Shown: positions 16,227 to 25,009 of the stretch, piece by piece | How positions within the stretch are numbered: the stretch's first letter is position 1 | Layout of the letters: each line of letters opens with the position of its first letter | Source of the DNA: Pokkaliibacter sp046614695 | Lineage (GTDB): Bacteria; Pseudomonadota; Gammaproteobacteria; Pseudomonadales; Balneatricaceae | Direction: 5' to 3' | DNA length: 64,000 bases | NCBI RefSeq assembly: GCF_046614695.1 | Contig: NZ_JBKKHQ010000009.1 | Location: 62,001 to 126,000 of the forward strand | Notes under the pieces: model-generated | Database searches by the model: none | What the model was told of the DNA's origin: nothing | Seen by the model: only the letters and a program-made list of their open reading frames with translations | Made by a program: the position numbers and the translations under genes

Positions 16227-16303
16227 GGTGGGCGTAGCTCAGTAGGTAGAGCTCCGGATTGTGATTCCGGCGGTCGTGGGTTCAAGCCCCATCGTTCACC
16301 CCA
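16227..16303 (+). tRNA. tRNA-His (GTG), copy 3, opposite orientation
   Basis: Identical over all 77 nt to the two minus-strand copies near 13.1 kb, with G(-1), GTG anticodon and encoded CCA. Together they form perfect inverted repeats flanking folD, the MaoC-like gene and the KfrA-like gene. Confidence 0.97.
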
Positions 16304-16351
16304 ACCCCCTCCCCTCTTAATATCCCTATTCTGTGATATAAGCTTTCTTAG

Positions 16352-16378
16352 AAAAAACCGCTTTGCATAGCAAAACGG
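16352..16378 (-). terminator. Intrinsic terminator of rluC
   Basis: On the minus strand a stem of CCG plus TTTGC pairs with GCAAA plus CGG around a 3-nt loop, with one A/C mismatch, and is followed by T6. Confidence 0.75.
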
Positions 16379-16389
16379 CTTCATTCTAT

Positions 16390-17373
16390 CTAATCAGTAT
16401 TTATTGGGAAAAAACCCTGTTGGCGCTGAGACTCAACAACTCCCTTTAACACCTCGTCGTAAGGTGCAGAAACCTCAAGCCATTTTCCTGTCCCAGGATG
16501 CGGAAAGCCAATACTTGCAGCATGCAAGAACAGACGCGACACACCAATCTCCCGCGCACGCCTGTTATCTTCATCAAGGCTATACTTTTGATCACCCGCA
16601 ATCGAGTGCCCGGCGAACTGGGCATGTACACGAATCTGATGCGTGCGACCAGTAATTGGGCTAGCTGCAACCAGCGTATAATCTGCAAAACGCTCAATGA
16701 CCTTAAATTCGGTTAAAGAAGCCTTTCCCTCGTCATCAACTTTGACCATACGCTCACCAGACTGCAGCTCATTCTTTTTGAGCGGAGCATTAACGTGTTG
16801 ACGGCGTGATGGCCAGCGGCCAAATACTAACGCGTGATAGGTCTTCTTCATTTTTCCATCACGCAAGGCTTCATGCATCTGCCTCAGGGCGGAACGCTTC
16901 TTAGCTACCAATATGCAGCCTGACGTATCACGATCCAGACGATGCACCAACTCAAGCATTTTAGCATCCGGGCGCAACTGGCGAAGGCTCTCAATCAAGC
17001 CAAGGTTGATTCCACTCCCCCCATGCACAGCCAGGCCAGAAGGTTTATTAATTACCATCAATGCATCATCTTCGTAGAGCACAGCCGCGTTAATCCGCTC
17101 ACCCAAACCTGCTGGTACCGGCGGCGGCCCCTCACGCTCCGGCAGCCGCATTGGAGGCAAGCGAAGCTCCTCCCCACCCTCAATACGATAATCAGGCTTG
17201 ACCCGCTTGCGATTAATTCGAATCTCACCCTTACGCATCATGCTGTAGATACGCGTTTTAGGCATACCTTTCAGACGAGATAGCAGAAAGTTGTCAAGGC
17301 GCTGCCCTTTAAAATCTGCACTCAGCTGCACCCACTGGACGGCGCTGGTGTTACCCGTTTCTATTTCAGACAT
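16390..17373 (-). CDS. rluC: 23S rRNA pseudouridine synthase RluC
   Basis: Forms pseudouridines in 23S rRNA (positions 955, 2504 and 2580 in E. coli). The 327-residue protein has an N-terminal S4 RNA-binding domain (about 20-80, GQRLDNFLLSRLKGMPKTRIY). The RluA-type catalytic domain has the catalytic Asp in ELVHRLDRDTSG and the conserved TGRTHQIRVH. It is divergent from rne across a 665-bp gap. This rluC/rne adjacency is conserved in enterics and pseudomonads and supports RluC over RluD. Confidence 0.92.
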   Translation of the reverse strand: MSEIETGNTSAVQWVQLSADFKGQRLDNFLLSRLKGMPKTRIYSMMRKGEIRINRKRVKPDYRIEGGEELRLPPMRLPEREGPPPVPAGLGERINAAVLYEDDALMVINKPSGLAVHGGSGINLGLIESLRQLRPDAKMLELVHRLDRDTSGCILVAKKRSALRQMHEALRDGKMKKTYHALVFGRWPSRRQHVNAPLKKNELQSGERMVKVDDEGKASLTEFKVIERFADYTLVAASPITGRTHQIRVHAQFAGHSIAGDQKYSLDEDNRRAREIGVSRLFLHAASIGFPHPGTGKWLEVSAPYDEVLKGVVESQRQQGFFPINTD

Positions 17374-18038
17374 AACTCGTTGATCTACGTACCAAGGTCA
17401 TTTGCTTGCGGTCAGGAATTACTGCTATATTGATCGGCGGTTCTGATGCCGATAGAGCATTAAGGTAGTGGCGAATAACGCCCCCTTCTCACCGCTCAGA
17501 TGCCGTTATGATAATCGCTGTACTGATGATATTGCTAACGCGTTTTCAGGCAGCAAAAGAATTTGGCCGTATCGCTTGGCGATACGATGCGAATAACCAG
17601 CCTTTTCGCTCAACACTCGATCCGTAAGTCCGGTCAGAATGTAATGAAAAGCGTGGTCGATGAGCACTGATTGAAGTTGCGAAAGCGCAGCCGGGAACAG
17701 ATCAGCACCAAAGATGTGCTGTTGCGTTTTAGATTGCAGTGAGATTCCTTTACCAAGTGCCATACCCTCTGTATTGCCCTCGTAAGCTACTCACCCAACA
17801 CTGTTTCACGCCCCTTTCGCTTCTTTTGTCGCTCAACTACTTGCTGACTGCAGCAAGCCACCACGTTAAATGTTGTTGTGTAACACTGACGCTGTCGGAA
17901 TCGAATGAACTGTAGCACCAAGCCGGCCCGGTAAGGCTTATGCCGAACTGCAAGAAGAACCGGTATAAAACAGATGCTACCTGCTCGGATAAACGGAAAC
18001 CGGGTTGAGCCAGAAGGCCTTAATGGTCTGTAGATACA
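17374..18038 (+). promoter_or_regulatory. Long rne 5' leader and rluC/rne divergent regulatory region
   Basis: 665 bp without a convincing gene. Hairpins visible on the rne sense strand are GTATCGC/GCGATAC (17569-17585, 3-nt loop), CTTGCTG/CAGCAAG (17840-17857, 4-nt loop) and an imperfect AACCGGT/ACCGGGTT pairing near 17958-18006. A possible -10 TATATT lies at 17426-17431. E. coli RNase E autoregulates through structures in a long rne 5' UTR, so an equivalent leader is plausible here. The structures are not proven homologous. Confidence 0.55.
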
Positions 18039-20972
18039 ATGAAAAGAATGATGATTAATGCGACCCAGCCTGAAGAAATCAGGGTCGCTCTGGTCGATGG
18101 GCAACGCCTGTACGATCTGGATATTGAATCTGTCTCCCGTGAGCAGAAAAAAGCAAACATCTATCGCGGTCGAATCACCCGCATCGAACCCAGTCTTGAA
18201 GCTGCTTTTGTTGATTACGGTGCCGAGCGCCACGGCTTCCTTCCTTTGAAAGAAATTGCACGCGAGTACTTCTCTTCAGAAGCCAAGGGCAACCGTGTCA
18301 ATATTCGCGAAGCTATCCGTGAAGGCCAGGAAGTCATTGTCCAGGTCGATAAAGAAGAGCGTGGCAATAAGGGTGCAGCACTGACCACAATGATCAGCCT
18401 TGCTGGTCGTTACCTGGTCCTCATGCCTAACAATTCTCGTGCCGGCGGTATCTCTCGTCGAATTGAAGGTGAGGAGCGTCAGGCCCTGAAAGAGGCAATG
18501 GATGCGCTCAATCTGCCTGACAATGCAGGTGTTATCGTGCGCACCGCTGGCATCGGACGATCCCCAGAAGAGCTGCAAAACGATTTGGACTACCTCACAC
18601 AATTGTGGGACTCCATTTATTCTGCCGCCCAGGCAAGGCCAGCCCCTTTCCTGATTTACCAGGAAAGCAATGTCATCATTCGCGCCCTGCGAGACTACCT
18701 GCGTCAGGACATCGGCGAGGTATTGATTGATAGCTCTGAAGTCCACCAAGACGCACAAAACTTTGCACGACAGGTCATGCCTTCATTTCAGAGCAAGATC
18801 AAGCTCTATAATGAGGACATTCCTCTCTTTACCCGTTTCCAGATCGAATCACAGATTGAAACCGCTTTTCAGCGCGAAGTACGACTGCCATCCGGCGGTT
18901 CAATCGTTATTGATCCTACCGAAGCAATGGTGTCTATCGACATCAACTCCTCGAAAGCCACCAAGGGTGGTGATATCGAAGAAACCGCATTGCAGACCAA
19001 CCTTGAAGCGGCAGATGAAATTGCACGCCAGCTGAGACTGCGTGATATTGGCGGTCTGGTTGTTATCGACTTCATCGATATGACCCCAATCAAGCACCAG
19101 CGTGAAGTTGAAAACCGACTGAAAGATGCGCTAAAACTTGACCGCGCCCGTATTCAGACAGGCCGTATTTCACGTTTCGGTCTGATGGAAATGTCCCGTC
19201 AGCGCCTACGCCCGTCTCTGGGCGAAACGACTGCAATGACCTGCCCACGCTGCCACGGCCAAGGGACTATTCGTGACGTTGGAAGTCTTGCACTTTCCAT
19301 CATGCGCCTGATTGAGGAAGAAGCATTAAAAGAGCGAACCGCGCAAATTCGTGCGATTGTGCCTGTTAGTGTGGCGACCTATCTTCTGAACGAAAAGCGC
19401 AGTCACCTGACCCGACTGGAACAGCGTCAGAAAATCAAGATTGTTATCATTCCCAACCCTAATCTGGAAACTCCGCATTACGAGGTGATTCGCTTACGTG
19501 ATGATAATGCTGAGGCTCGCTCAACTGATGCCAGCTATGAGCTGGTTCATGAACATGAAGATGAGCTACCAGCAGCGCCAACGCCGGTAAATCGCGAAGA
19601 AGCAGCTGTTAAGGCAATGACGCCTAAGGCATTGGAAGTTAGCGAGCCTCAACCGCACGCACCTACCAAAACTGCAGCCCCGGTTCAAACAGCCAGTATT
19701 GGCCGTCGTTTACTGCAAGCTTTCAGCAGCTGGTTCAACGGCGAGTCCCGTGATGACAATGCTGCCGAAGCAACTTCACCAGCGTCTGGCGAAGTCGATA
19801 ATAAGGATGAGAAAAAGCGCCCTGAGCGCAATGATCGCAACTCACGCCGTCGTGATCGGAATGACAGAGATCGCCGTGATCGTCGCGACCGTCGCGATAA
19901 CAAGAGCAGCACTAACACTTCAGCAGAAGAAGCGACTACATCGCCTTCTTCCGATGAAGAAAACCGTTCACCACGCGAATCCAACCGCCGCGAAAAAGAC
20001 AATAGCAACCGTGACTCTCGCGATCGCCGTCGCAGCCGCAAACCTCGTGATGAACAATCTGCTACGGATGAAAGCAGTGAAAGCCAGGTAGAGACAACCT
20101 CGGTTGAGTCTGTCGATGAAGGCTTACCTGTACAAGGTAGCGATGACCGTCGTCGCGGACGCCAGCGCCGTCGTCGGGAGCGCTCAGCTCGACGCACCCC
20201 TCTTCCTGAGGCAATGCGTGATCAAGCCACAGAAGAGGCACTTACGGCTGAAGCCAACAGCAACCAAGTCGAAGTGGTCGTGCCTGCAAGTGAGTCTGCC
20301 ATCACGACTGAAGAGACCAAAACCGCTTCCAACGAAGAAGCAGTTGTAGTTGCTGAAATCTCGGGGCAACAGAACTCTGAAGCACCGGCATCTGAAAGCT
20401 TACCGGTGACAGAAAAAACTGAACCGTCAACGAGCAGTCATGAACATGCTGAAAACAGTACTTCTGAAGAGGCCTCTTCTGATGAGGAAGAGTCAACAGA
20501 GGGTGATGACAACGGCCGTCGTCGTGGTCGAGGACGTAATCGTCCACGCAACAACCGTGGTCGTGGCCGCAAAGACGAACAGTCAGAGCCTGAAGTTGAA
20601 GTCGTAGCCGAGAGTGTAGAAGTTGCTGACAGCTCTGTCGAAGCAGCCAAAACCACAGAAGCCCAAAACGAAGAGACTGTCGCTACTGCAACAGACGACA
20701 CTAAAGCGCAGTCAGCTCCAGAGCAAACCTTTGTGGCAGTTGAAAAAGCCAGTGACAGTCTGGAGATCACTAGCCAATCTGAAGCAAAAGCTGAGCCTGT
20801 GACTTCAAATGATATCAGTGAGAGCAATAACACTGAGGCCGTTGAAGCAAAGTCTGTAGAACCTGAGCCAACAACTCAGGAAAACGACGAACCTCGCCGC
20901 AGTCGCCGCGCTCACAATGATCCGCGTTTGAAGCGCCGCCAACTGGCAGCGCAACAGGAATCCGCAGAATAA
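18039..20972 (+). CDS. rne: Ribonuclease E
   Basis: Essential endoribonuclease and degradosome scaffold, 977 residues. The N-terminal catalytic half is near-canonical, with an S1 RNA-binding region (about 35-120) and catalytic Asp301 in VSIDINSSKATKGG. A second metal-binding Asp lies near 344 in VVIDFIDM, and the zinc-link CPRC has Cys402 and Cys405. From about 500 on the protein is low-complexity and disordered, with Arg/Asp blocks (RRDRRDRRD) and Arg/Gly blocks (RRRGRGRNRPRNNRGRGR) alternating with acidic Ser/Glu/Thr-rich segments. This is typical of RNA- and partner-binding degradosome tails. Confidence 0.97.
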   Translation: MKRMMINATQPEEIRVALVDGQRLYDLDIESVSREQKKANIYRGRITRIEPSLEAAFVDYGAERHGFLPLKEIAREYFSSEAKGNRVNIREAIREGQEVIVQVDKEERGNKGAALTTMISLAGRYLVLMPNNSRAGGISRRIEGEERQALKEAMDALNLPDNAGVIVRTAGIGRSPEELQNDLDYLTQLWDSIYSAAQARPAPFLIYQESNVIIRALRDYLRQDIGEVLIDSSEVHQDAQNFARQVMPSFQSKIKLYNEDIPLFTRFQIESQIETAFQREVRLPSGGSIVIDPTEAMVSIDINSSKATKGGDIEETALQTNLEAADEIARQLRLRDIGGLVVIDFIDMTPIKHQREVENRLKDALKLDRARIQTGRISRFGLMEMSRQRLRPSLGETTAMTCPRCHGQGTIRDVGSLALSIMRLIEEEALKERTAQIRAIVPVSVATYLLNEKRSHLTRLEQRQKIKIVIIPNPNLETPHYEVIRLRDDNAEARSTDASYELVHEHEDELPAAPTPVNREEAAVKAMTPKALEVSEPQPHAPTKTAAPVQTASIGRRLLQAFSSWFNGESRDDNAAEATSPASGEVDNKDEKKRPERNDRNSRRRDRNDRDRRDRRDRRDNKSSTNTSAEEATTSPSSDEENRSPRESNRREKDNSNRDSRDRRRSRKPRDEQSATDESSESQVETTSVESVDEGLPVQGSDDRRRGRQRRRRERSARRTPLPEAMRDQATEEALTAEANSNQVEVVVPASESAITTEETKTASNEEAVVVAEISGQQNSEAPASESLPVTEKTEPSTSSHEHAENSTSEEASSDEEESTEGDDNGRRRGRGRNRPRNNRGRGRKDEQSEPEVEVVAESVEVADSSVEAAKTTEAQNEETVATATDDTKAQSAPEQTFVAVEKASDSLEITSQSEAKAEPVTSNDISESNNTEAVEAKSVEPEPTTQENDEPRRSRRAHNDPRLKRRQLAAQQESAE

Positions 20973-20989
20973 ACCCTGCTGATCCTCAC

Positions 20990-21020
20990 AAAAAAGGCCT
21001 GATAACATCAGGCCTTTTTT
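20990..21020. terminator. Bidirectional terminator between rne and murB
   Basis: AGGCCTGAT and ATCAGGCCT pair across a 3-nt AAC loop, with A-tract and T6 tract on either side. It separates the convergent rne and murB. Confidence 0.92.
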
Positions 21021-21068
21021 ATTTATTCTGACACAGGCTTTTATCGTCTCCCTCAAGAAACACGAACT

Positions 21069-22103
21069 TCAGGGAAGGTTCACCGGCTCCTGCTCTAAGG
21101 CAATCCCATATTCAGCCTTCACTTTTGACTGAACTTCTTCTGCCAACGACAACAGATCCTTGCCCGTGCCTCCACCGAAATGCACCAACACCAGCGCCTG
21201 ATGCTCATGCACAGCCACGTCACCAGTGCGATACCCCTTCAACCCGAGCTGGTCAATGAGCCAGCCAGCAGGAACTTTCACCCCTGACTTGTCAGGATAA
21301 GAAGGCATAGCGGGATAGCGCAATTTCAGTAATGATGCATCCTGTGCCGTGATGACAGGATTCTTAAAAAAGCTTCCTGCATTGGCCAATACCGCAGGGT
21401 CAGGCAACTTACTCTGTCGAATGGCAATAACCGCATTCATGACCTCCACAAGCGAAGGGTCATCCTTGTTAGCCTTAGCCAGAAAATCTCGCAAAGCCTG
21501 ATAACTAACACAGGGCTTGGCCTTCATGGATAGCTTAAGACGCACTTTGGTGATAATCAGATGCTGTCCTTCATGCTTAAAGACACTGTCTCTATAACCG
21601 AAACCGCATTCACTGGCATCTAATACTTTTATGAGCCCTGAATCAGGATCAAAACATTCAACATCCACCAGCACATCTTTAAGCTCAACACCGTAGGCTC
21701 CGATATTCTGAACAGGTGCAGCACCGACACTACCGGGAATTAATGCCAGATTTTCTATGCCGCTATACCCCTGAGCAACGCACGCCTTCACTAGCTCATG
21801 CCAGACCTCTCCTGCAGCGACATTGACTATAACCTCGTCGCTATCAGCTTTAACCTCGAACTCCAGACCTCTGATAGCCATACGAAGCGTTAAACCAGGA
21901 AGATCCTCTCTCAGAACAACATTGCTGCCACCGCCTAATACGCGCCAATGAAGCGAGTTTTTCTTTGCTGTCGCGACAGACTCTTGCAACTGCTGAACAG
22001 AGCTAATCTGCGCAAAATAGTCCGCAGAAACACTAAATCCAAGAGTATTAAAAGCAGCAAGATTGACCTTCCGCTGCCAATATTCCGGTATTTCTCCTGC
22101 CAT
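21069..22103 (-). CDS. murB: UDP-N-acetylenolpyruvoylglucosamine reductase MurB
   Basis: FAD-dependent second step of UDP-MurNAc synthesis for peptidoglycan. The 344-residue type I MurB has the FAD-binding motif (LGGGSNVVL), the IPGSVGAAPVQNIGAYG segment, the catalytic Ser in NAGSFFKNP and a C-terminal Glu in LEQEPV. It overlaps the stop of the upstream phosphatase gene by one base and is last in the eight-gene minus-strand operon that begins with comEC. Confidence 0.96.
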   Translation of the reverse strand: MAGEIPEYWQRKVNLAAFNTLGFSVSADYFAQISSVQQLQESVATAKKNSLHWRVLGGGSNVVLREDLPGLTLRMAIRGLEFEVKADSDEVIVNVAAGEVWHELVKACVAQGYSGIENLALIPGSVGAAPVQNIGAYGVELKDVLVDVECFDPDSGLIKVLDASECGFGYRDSVFKHEGQHLIITKVRLKLSMKAKPCVSYQALRDFLAKANKDDPSLVEVMNAVIAIRQSKLPDPAVLANAGSFFKNPVITAQDASLLKLRYPAMPSYPDKSGVKVPAGWLIDQLGLKGYRTGDVAVHEHQALVLVHFGGGTGKDLLSLAEEVQSKVKAEYGIALEQEPVNLP

Positions 22104-22579
22104 CAGGAAAGCACCTCACAGAGCCCGGCGCTGGCAAGTTCGATCAGCTTGATCACCTCGGTAAAACCTTCACTGCCGCCATAATAAGGATCAGGCACTT
22201 CCAGCCTTCCTTTCATCACATGTTCCGGCGAATAGGTCATAAACAGTTTCAAGCGGGACTGCAACGCCTTAGGACACCGCGCCATCAGGGCCTTAAGATT
22301 CTTCCCATCCATTGCGAGCAGTAAATCATAATGCGCGAAATCCTCGTCATGGACCTGGCGGGCCCGCTGTGAACTCAAGTCATAGCCATGGCGCTTAGCT
22401 TCAGCCTGAGCCCGCGAATCAGGAGCCTCTCCTACGTGATAGGCATCGGTTCCTGCCGAATCCAGTTCCACTTTGATTCCACGCTCGCGCGCCAGCTTCT
22501 CAAACACTCCCTGAGCCGTTGGCGATCTACAGATATTGCCGGTACAGACAAAAAGTATCTTTTTCGCAGGCATCACCAT
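22103..22579 (-). CDS. Low-molecular-weight protein tyrosine phosphatase
   Basis: 158-residue cysteine phosphatase of the Wzb/Etp family. The P-loop CTGNICRSPTA is near the N-terminus (catalytic Cys and Arg), and the general-acid Asp is in the DPYYGG loop. The start could also be the second ATG, two codons in. Such enzymes often regulate exopolysaccharide kinases, but no partner kinase is in the window. It lies between kdsB and murB, where a homologue also lies in Pseudomonas, which suggests an envelope-related role. Confidence 0.9.
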   Translation of the reverse strand: MVMPAKKILFVCTGNICRSPTAQGVFEKLARERGIKVELDSAGTDAYHVGEAPDSRAQAEAKRHGYDLSSQRARQVHDEDFAHYDLLLAMDGKNLKALMARCPKALQSRLKLFMTYSPEHVMKGRLEVPDPYYGGSEGFTEVIKLIELASAGLCEVLS

Positions 22580-22582
22580 CGA

Positions 22583-23347
22583 TCAGCTCCCGCTCAACAT
22601 ACGTCGCACTCTCTCCAGATCTTCAGGCGTATCAACACCCGCCGCTGGCACTTCGCTGGCAACAGCCATTTGAATTTTTCCACCATTCCAGAGCACACGA
22701 AGCTGCTCAAGAGACTCCCACTGCTCAGTGGGCGCACTCGGCCAACTCACGAAACGATTTAGAAGACCCACACGATAGGCATACATACCAATATGACGAT
22801 AGCCATCCCAACCCTCGGGTAGTACTTCAGGTCGACCATTTGCAAACGCATCACGGTGCCAGGGAATAGGTGCCCGACTAAAATACTGCGCCAGGCCATT
22901 AGCACTCATAACAACCTTTACCACGCTGGGATTCATTAATTGATCAACATCCTGAAGCGGCTCGCAAAGAGTCGCCATGTCAGCCTGAGGATTGTCGACC
23001 AACAGTTGTGCCACCTGCTCAATAAGCACTCCGGGCAGCAAGGGCTCATCCCCCTGCACATTGACGATGACATCATCGTCACTCAAGCCAAGCTGGCTGG
23101 CGACTTCCTGAATACGATCGGTTCCGCTGTTATGGGTATCTGCAGTCATGCAGACTTCTGCACCGAACGCGGTAGCAGCGTCATAGATTCGCTGATCATC
23201 GGTTGCAATCACCACACGAGCTGCCTGACTTTCACAAGCACGCTGCCATGTATGCCAGAGCATCGGCTTACCACCAATATCCAGCAGTGGCTTACCCTGT
23301 AAACGGGATGAAGCGTATCGGGCAGGAATAACCACGGTGTAAGACAT
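22583..23347 (-). CDS. kdsB: 3-deoxy-manno-octulosonate cytidylyltransferase KdsB
   Basis: Activates KDO to CMP-KDO for the lipopolysaccharide inner core. The 254-residue protein has the nucleotidyltransferase N-terminus (VVIPARYASSRLQGKPL), the Mg/CTP-binding region VNVQGDEPL and the C-terminal TPEDLERVR. It is tightly packed with the Trm112-like gene upstream (3 bp) and the phosphatase gene downstream (3 bp), consistent with translation from one operon mRNA. Confidence 0.97.
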   Translation of the reverse strand: MSYTVVIPARYASSRLQGKPLLDIGGKPMLWHTWQRACESQAARVVIATDDQRIYDAATAFGAEVCMTADTHNSGTDRIQEVASQLGLSDDDVIVNVQGDEPLLPGVLIEQVAQLLVDNPQADMATLCEPLQDVDQLMNPSVVKVVMSANGLAQYFSRAPIPWHRDAFANGRPEVLPEGWDGYRHIGMYAYRVGLLNRFVSWPSAPTEQWESLEQLRVLWNGGKIQMAVASEVPAAGVDTPEDLERVRRMLSGS

Positions 23348-23350
23348 GAC

Positions 23351-23554
23351 TCAGGCCTCGCTATGCTTTGAGCGCTGGTCGTATTCCTCAGTCGTCAAGG
23401 CACGAGCCTCGGGTTCAAGCATTACCGGAATGCCATCACGCACCGGATATGCCAGACGGCTTGCATAACAGAACAGCTCCTGGCTTTCAGGCTGCCAGAC
23501 AAGCGGCGCTTTAGTGACCGGGCAGACAAGTAAGTCGAGTAGCTGCTTATCCAT
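23351..23554 (-). CDS. Trm112/YcaR-family small protein
   Basis: 67-residue protein from the ATG at 23554, which has an ideal AAGGAGA. The open frame continues upstream to 23728 but overlaps lpxK and is not family-like. The sequence DKQLLDLLVCPVTKAPLV, then YPVRDGIPVML, is diagnostic for the UPF0434/Trm112-like family. Only one of the usual metal-binding cysteine pairs remains (Cys in LLVCPV). The family is nearly always between lpxK and kdsB; its bacterial function is not established. Confidence 0.9.
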   Translation of the reverse strand: MDKQLLDLLVCPVTKAPLVWQPESQELFCYASRLAYPVRDGIPVMLEPEARALTTEEYDQRSKHSEA

Positions 23555-23609
23555 GGTGTTCTCCTTAAATCGGGAATACCGTCGCTGGAATTCAAAACCA
23601 GGACGGACG

Positions 23610-24596
23610 TTAAGTCTTTCGTTCACAAAGTTTAGACGCCAGCGCTTCGAAAAATGCATCAGGTAGCTGGGCCTCAATATTGAGCTGCCAGGTGTTTTCA
23701 TCGGCCCATTGTGAGCACTTGATGGCATCCTTGGCAGTCATGATGAGTGGATACGGGGTCTTTCGTTCAAGGTCAGCCTGAACGAACGCATGGTGATCTT
23801 CAAAGGTACGCGCGACGGCAATCTCAAAACCGCACTCATTAAGTGTATTCCAGAACCGCTGCGGGTTACCTATACCTGCGATAGCCTCAAGAGGCTGACC
23901 TTTTAGCGTGTCCAGCGAATACTCCTGAGCATCACTTAAACGCGTCAGGCTCTTGGCAACAATTTCCATAGGCCAGGGTTCACGATTCAGAAGATGCTCA
24001 TGACTGGGTCCGTTTTGAAGACAAAAATCCACCTTGGCCAAACGTGATACTGGCTCACGCAAGGGCCCAACCGGCAGGCAATGACCATTGCCAAAGCCGC
24101 GAGCCCCATCAATTACTGCAATTTCGATATCGCGGCCAAGACTGTAATGCTGCAGCCCATCATCACAGAGAATAAGGTTAACGGCATGATCGCGAAGCAA
24201 GAGCCTGACTGCAGAGGCACGATCAGGGTCAATAGCTACCGGACACTGGCATTGACTGGCCAGCAGTACGGGCTCATCGCCACACTCGGCAGGATCATCG
24301 CTCGCAGTCACTAACCGAGGGTAATGGGGAGACTTTCCTCCATATCCACGACTGACGATGCCAGGCAAAAAACCCTTCATCTTTGCCCAATGTACAAGTG
24401 CAGCAATAACCGGGGTTTTACCCGTACCACCTACACTGATATTGCCCACCACGATCACAGGAACGCTGGGCTTCCATGCGTGCCGGGTCAAATACTCGCG
24501 ACGATATCCAGCTACCGTTTTAAATAACCACTCGGCAGGCAATGCAGCTTTCAGCCAGCCTGGTTCTCCATACCAGCGTGAAGCCAGCTTGCTCAT
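23610..24596 (-). CDS. lpxK: Tetraacyldisaccharide 4'-kinase LpxK
   Basis: Phosphorylates the 4' position of the lipid A precursor at the inner membrane. It has 328 residues with an N-terminal membrane-associating helix (WLKAALPAEWLFKTVAGYRR), Walker A in GNISVGGTGKTPV and the conserved ILCDDGLQHY segment. Its start codon overlaps the exbD stop by four bases (ATGA), implying translational coupling. Confidence 0.96.
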   Translation of the reverse strand: MSKLASRWYGEPGWLKAALPAEWLFKTVAGYRREYLTRHAWKPSVPVIVVGNISVGGTGKTPVIAALVHWAKMKGFLPGIVSRGYGGKSPHYPRLVTASDDPAECGDEPVLLASQCQCPVAIDPDRASAVRLLLRDHAVNLILCDDGLQHYSLGRDIEIAVIDGARGFGNGHCLPVGPLREPVSRLAKVDFCLQNGPSHEHLLNREPWPMEIVAKSLTRLSDAQEYSLDTLKGQPLEAIAGIGNPQRFWNTLNECGFEIAVARTFEDHHAFVQADLERKTPYPLIMTAKDAIKCSQWADENTWQLNIEAQLPDAFFEALASKLCERKT

Positions 24597-25009
24597 TGAC
24601 CACTCCCTGAAGTCATAATGCGTATATGCACATAGCCTGCTTGGCCAGCAGCATCCATAGCTCGTACAACATATTGATGAGCCGACAATGCATCAGCACT
24701 GATCACTACAGGCACATCCGGATGGCCCTGCCCGGCAGCCTCAATGGCTGCTTTTAAGGCATCCCCCGCAGGATCTTTGATAATCTGGTCGTTCACAGCA
24801 GTTTGACCATCGGCACTGATGCTCACATCAATCGCCTGGGGCGGCTCCTGGCCGACCTCTGCACTGGACGAAGGCAGAGTCAATTCCAGAGGACGATCTT
24901 TCTCAAAGGTCGTGGAAATCATAAAGAAGATCAGCAGCAGGAATACCACATCGATCAGAGGGGTAAGATTTAGCGAAATCTCTTCCTGACGCTGGCGTCG
25001 AAATTTCAT
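24593..25009 (-). CDS. exbD: ExbD/TolR-family biopolymer transport protein
   Basis: 138 residues with one transmembrane helix (about 13-33, LTPLIDVVFLLLIFFMIST). This helix includes the conserved Asp thought to carry protons in ExbD/TolR. A periplasmic domain with the usual TVV-like fold follows. It forms an energising complex with the adjacent ExbB homologue. No tonB is linked, as is usual for this comEC-lpxK-associated pair, so the energised target is unknown. Both flanking genes overlap it by ATGA junctions. Confidence 0.92.
   Translation of the reverse strand: MKFRRQRQEEISLNLTPLIDVVFLLLIFFMISTTFEKDRPLELTLPSSSAEVGQEPPQAIDVSISADGQTAVNDQIIKDPAGDALKAAIEAAGQGHPDVPVVISADALSAHQYVVRAMDAAGQAGYVHIRIMTSGSGQ

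Noticed and set aside
13066..16303. tRNA-flanked integrative element
   Set aside because: There is no integrase, and the enclosed genes are folD, a hydratase and a KfrA-like gene with composition like their surroundings. The tRNA copies are full-length rather than att fragments.
17506..17763. 85-codon minus-strand open frame in the rluC/rne gap
   Set aside because: No recognisable protein features and no good ribosome-binding site. It lies across the hairpins of the rne leader, so it is more likely non-coding.
19685..20197. Ser/Arg-rich minus-strand open frame inside rne
   Set aside because: It is the reverse of the Arg/Asp low-complexity tail of RNase E; composition alone explains its length.
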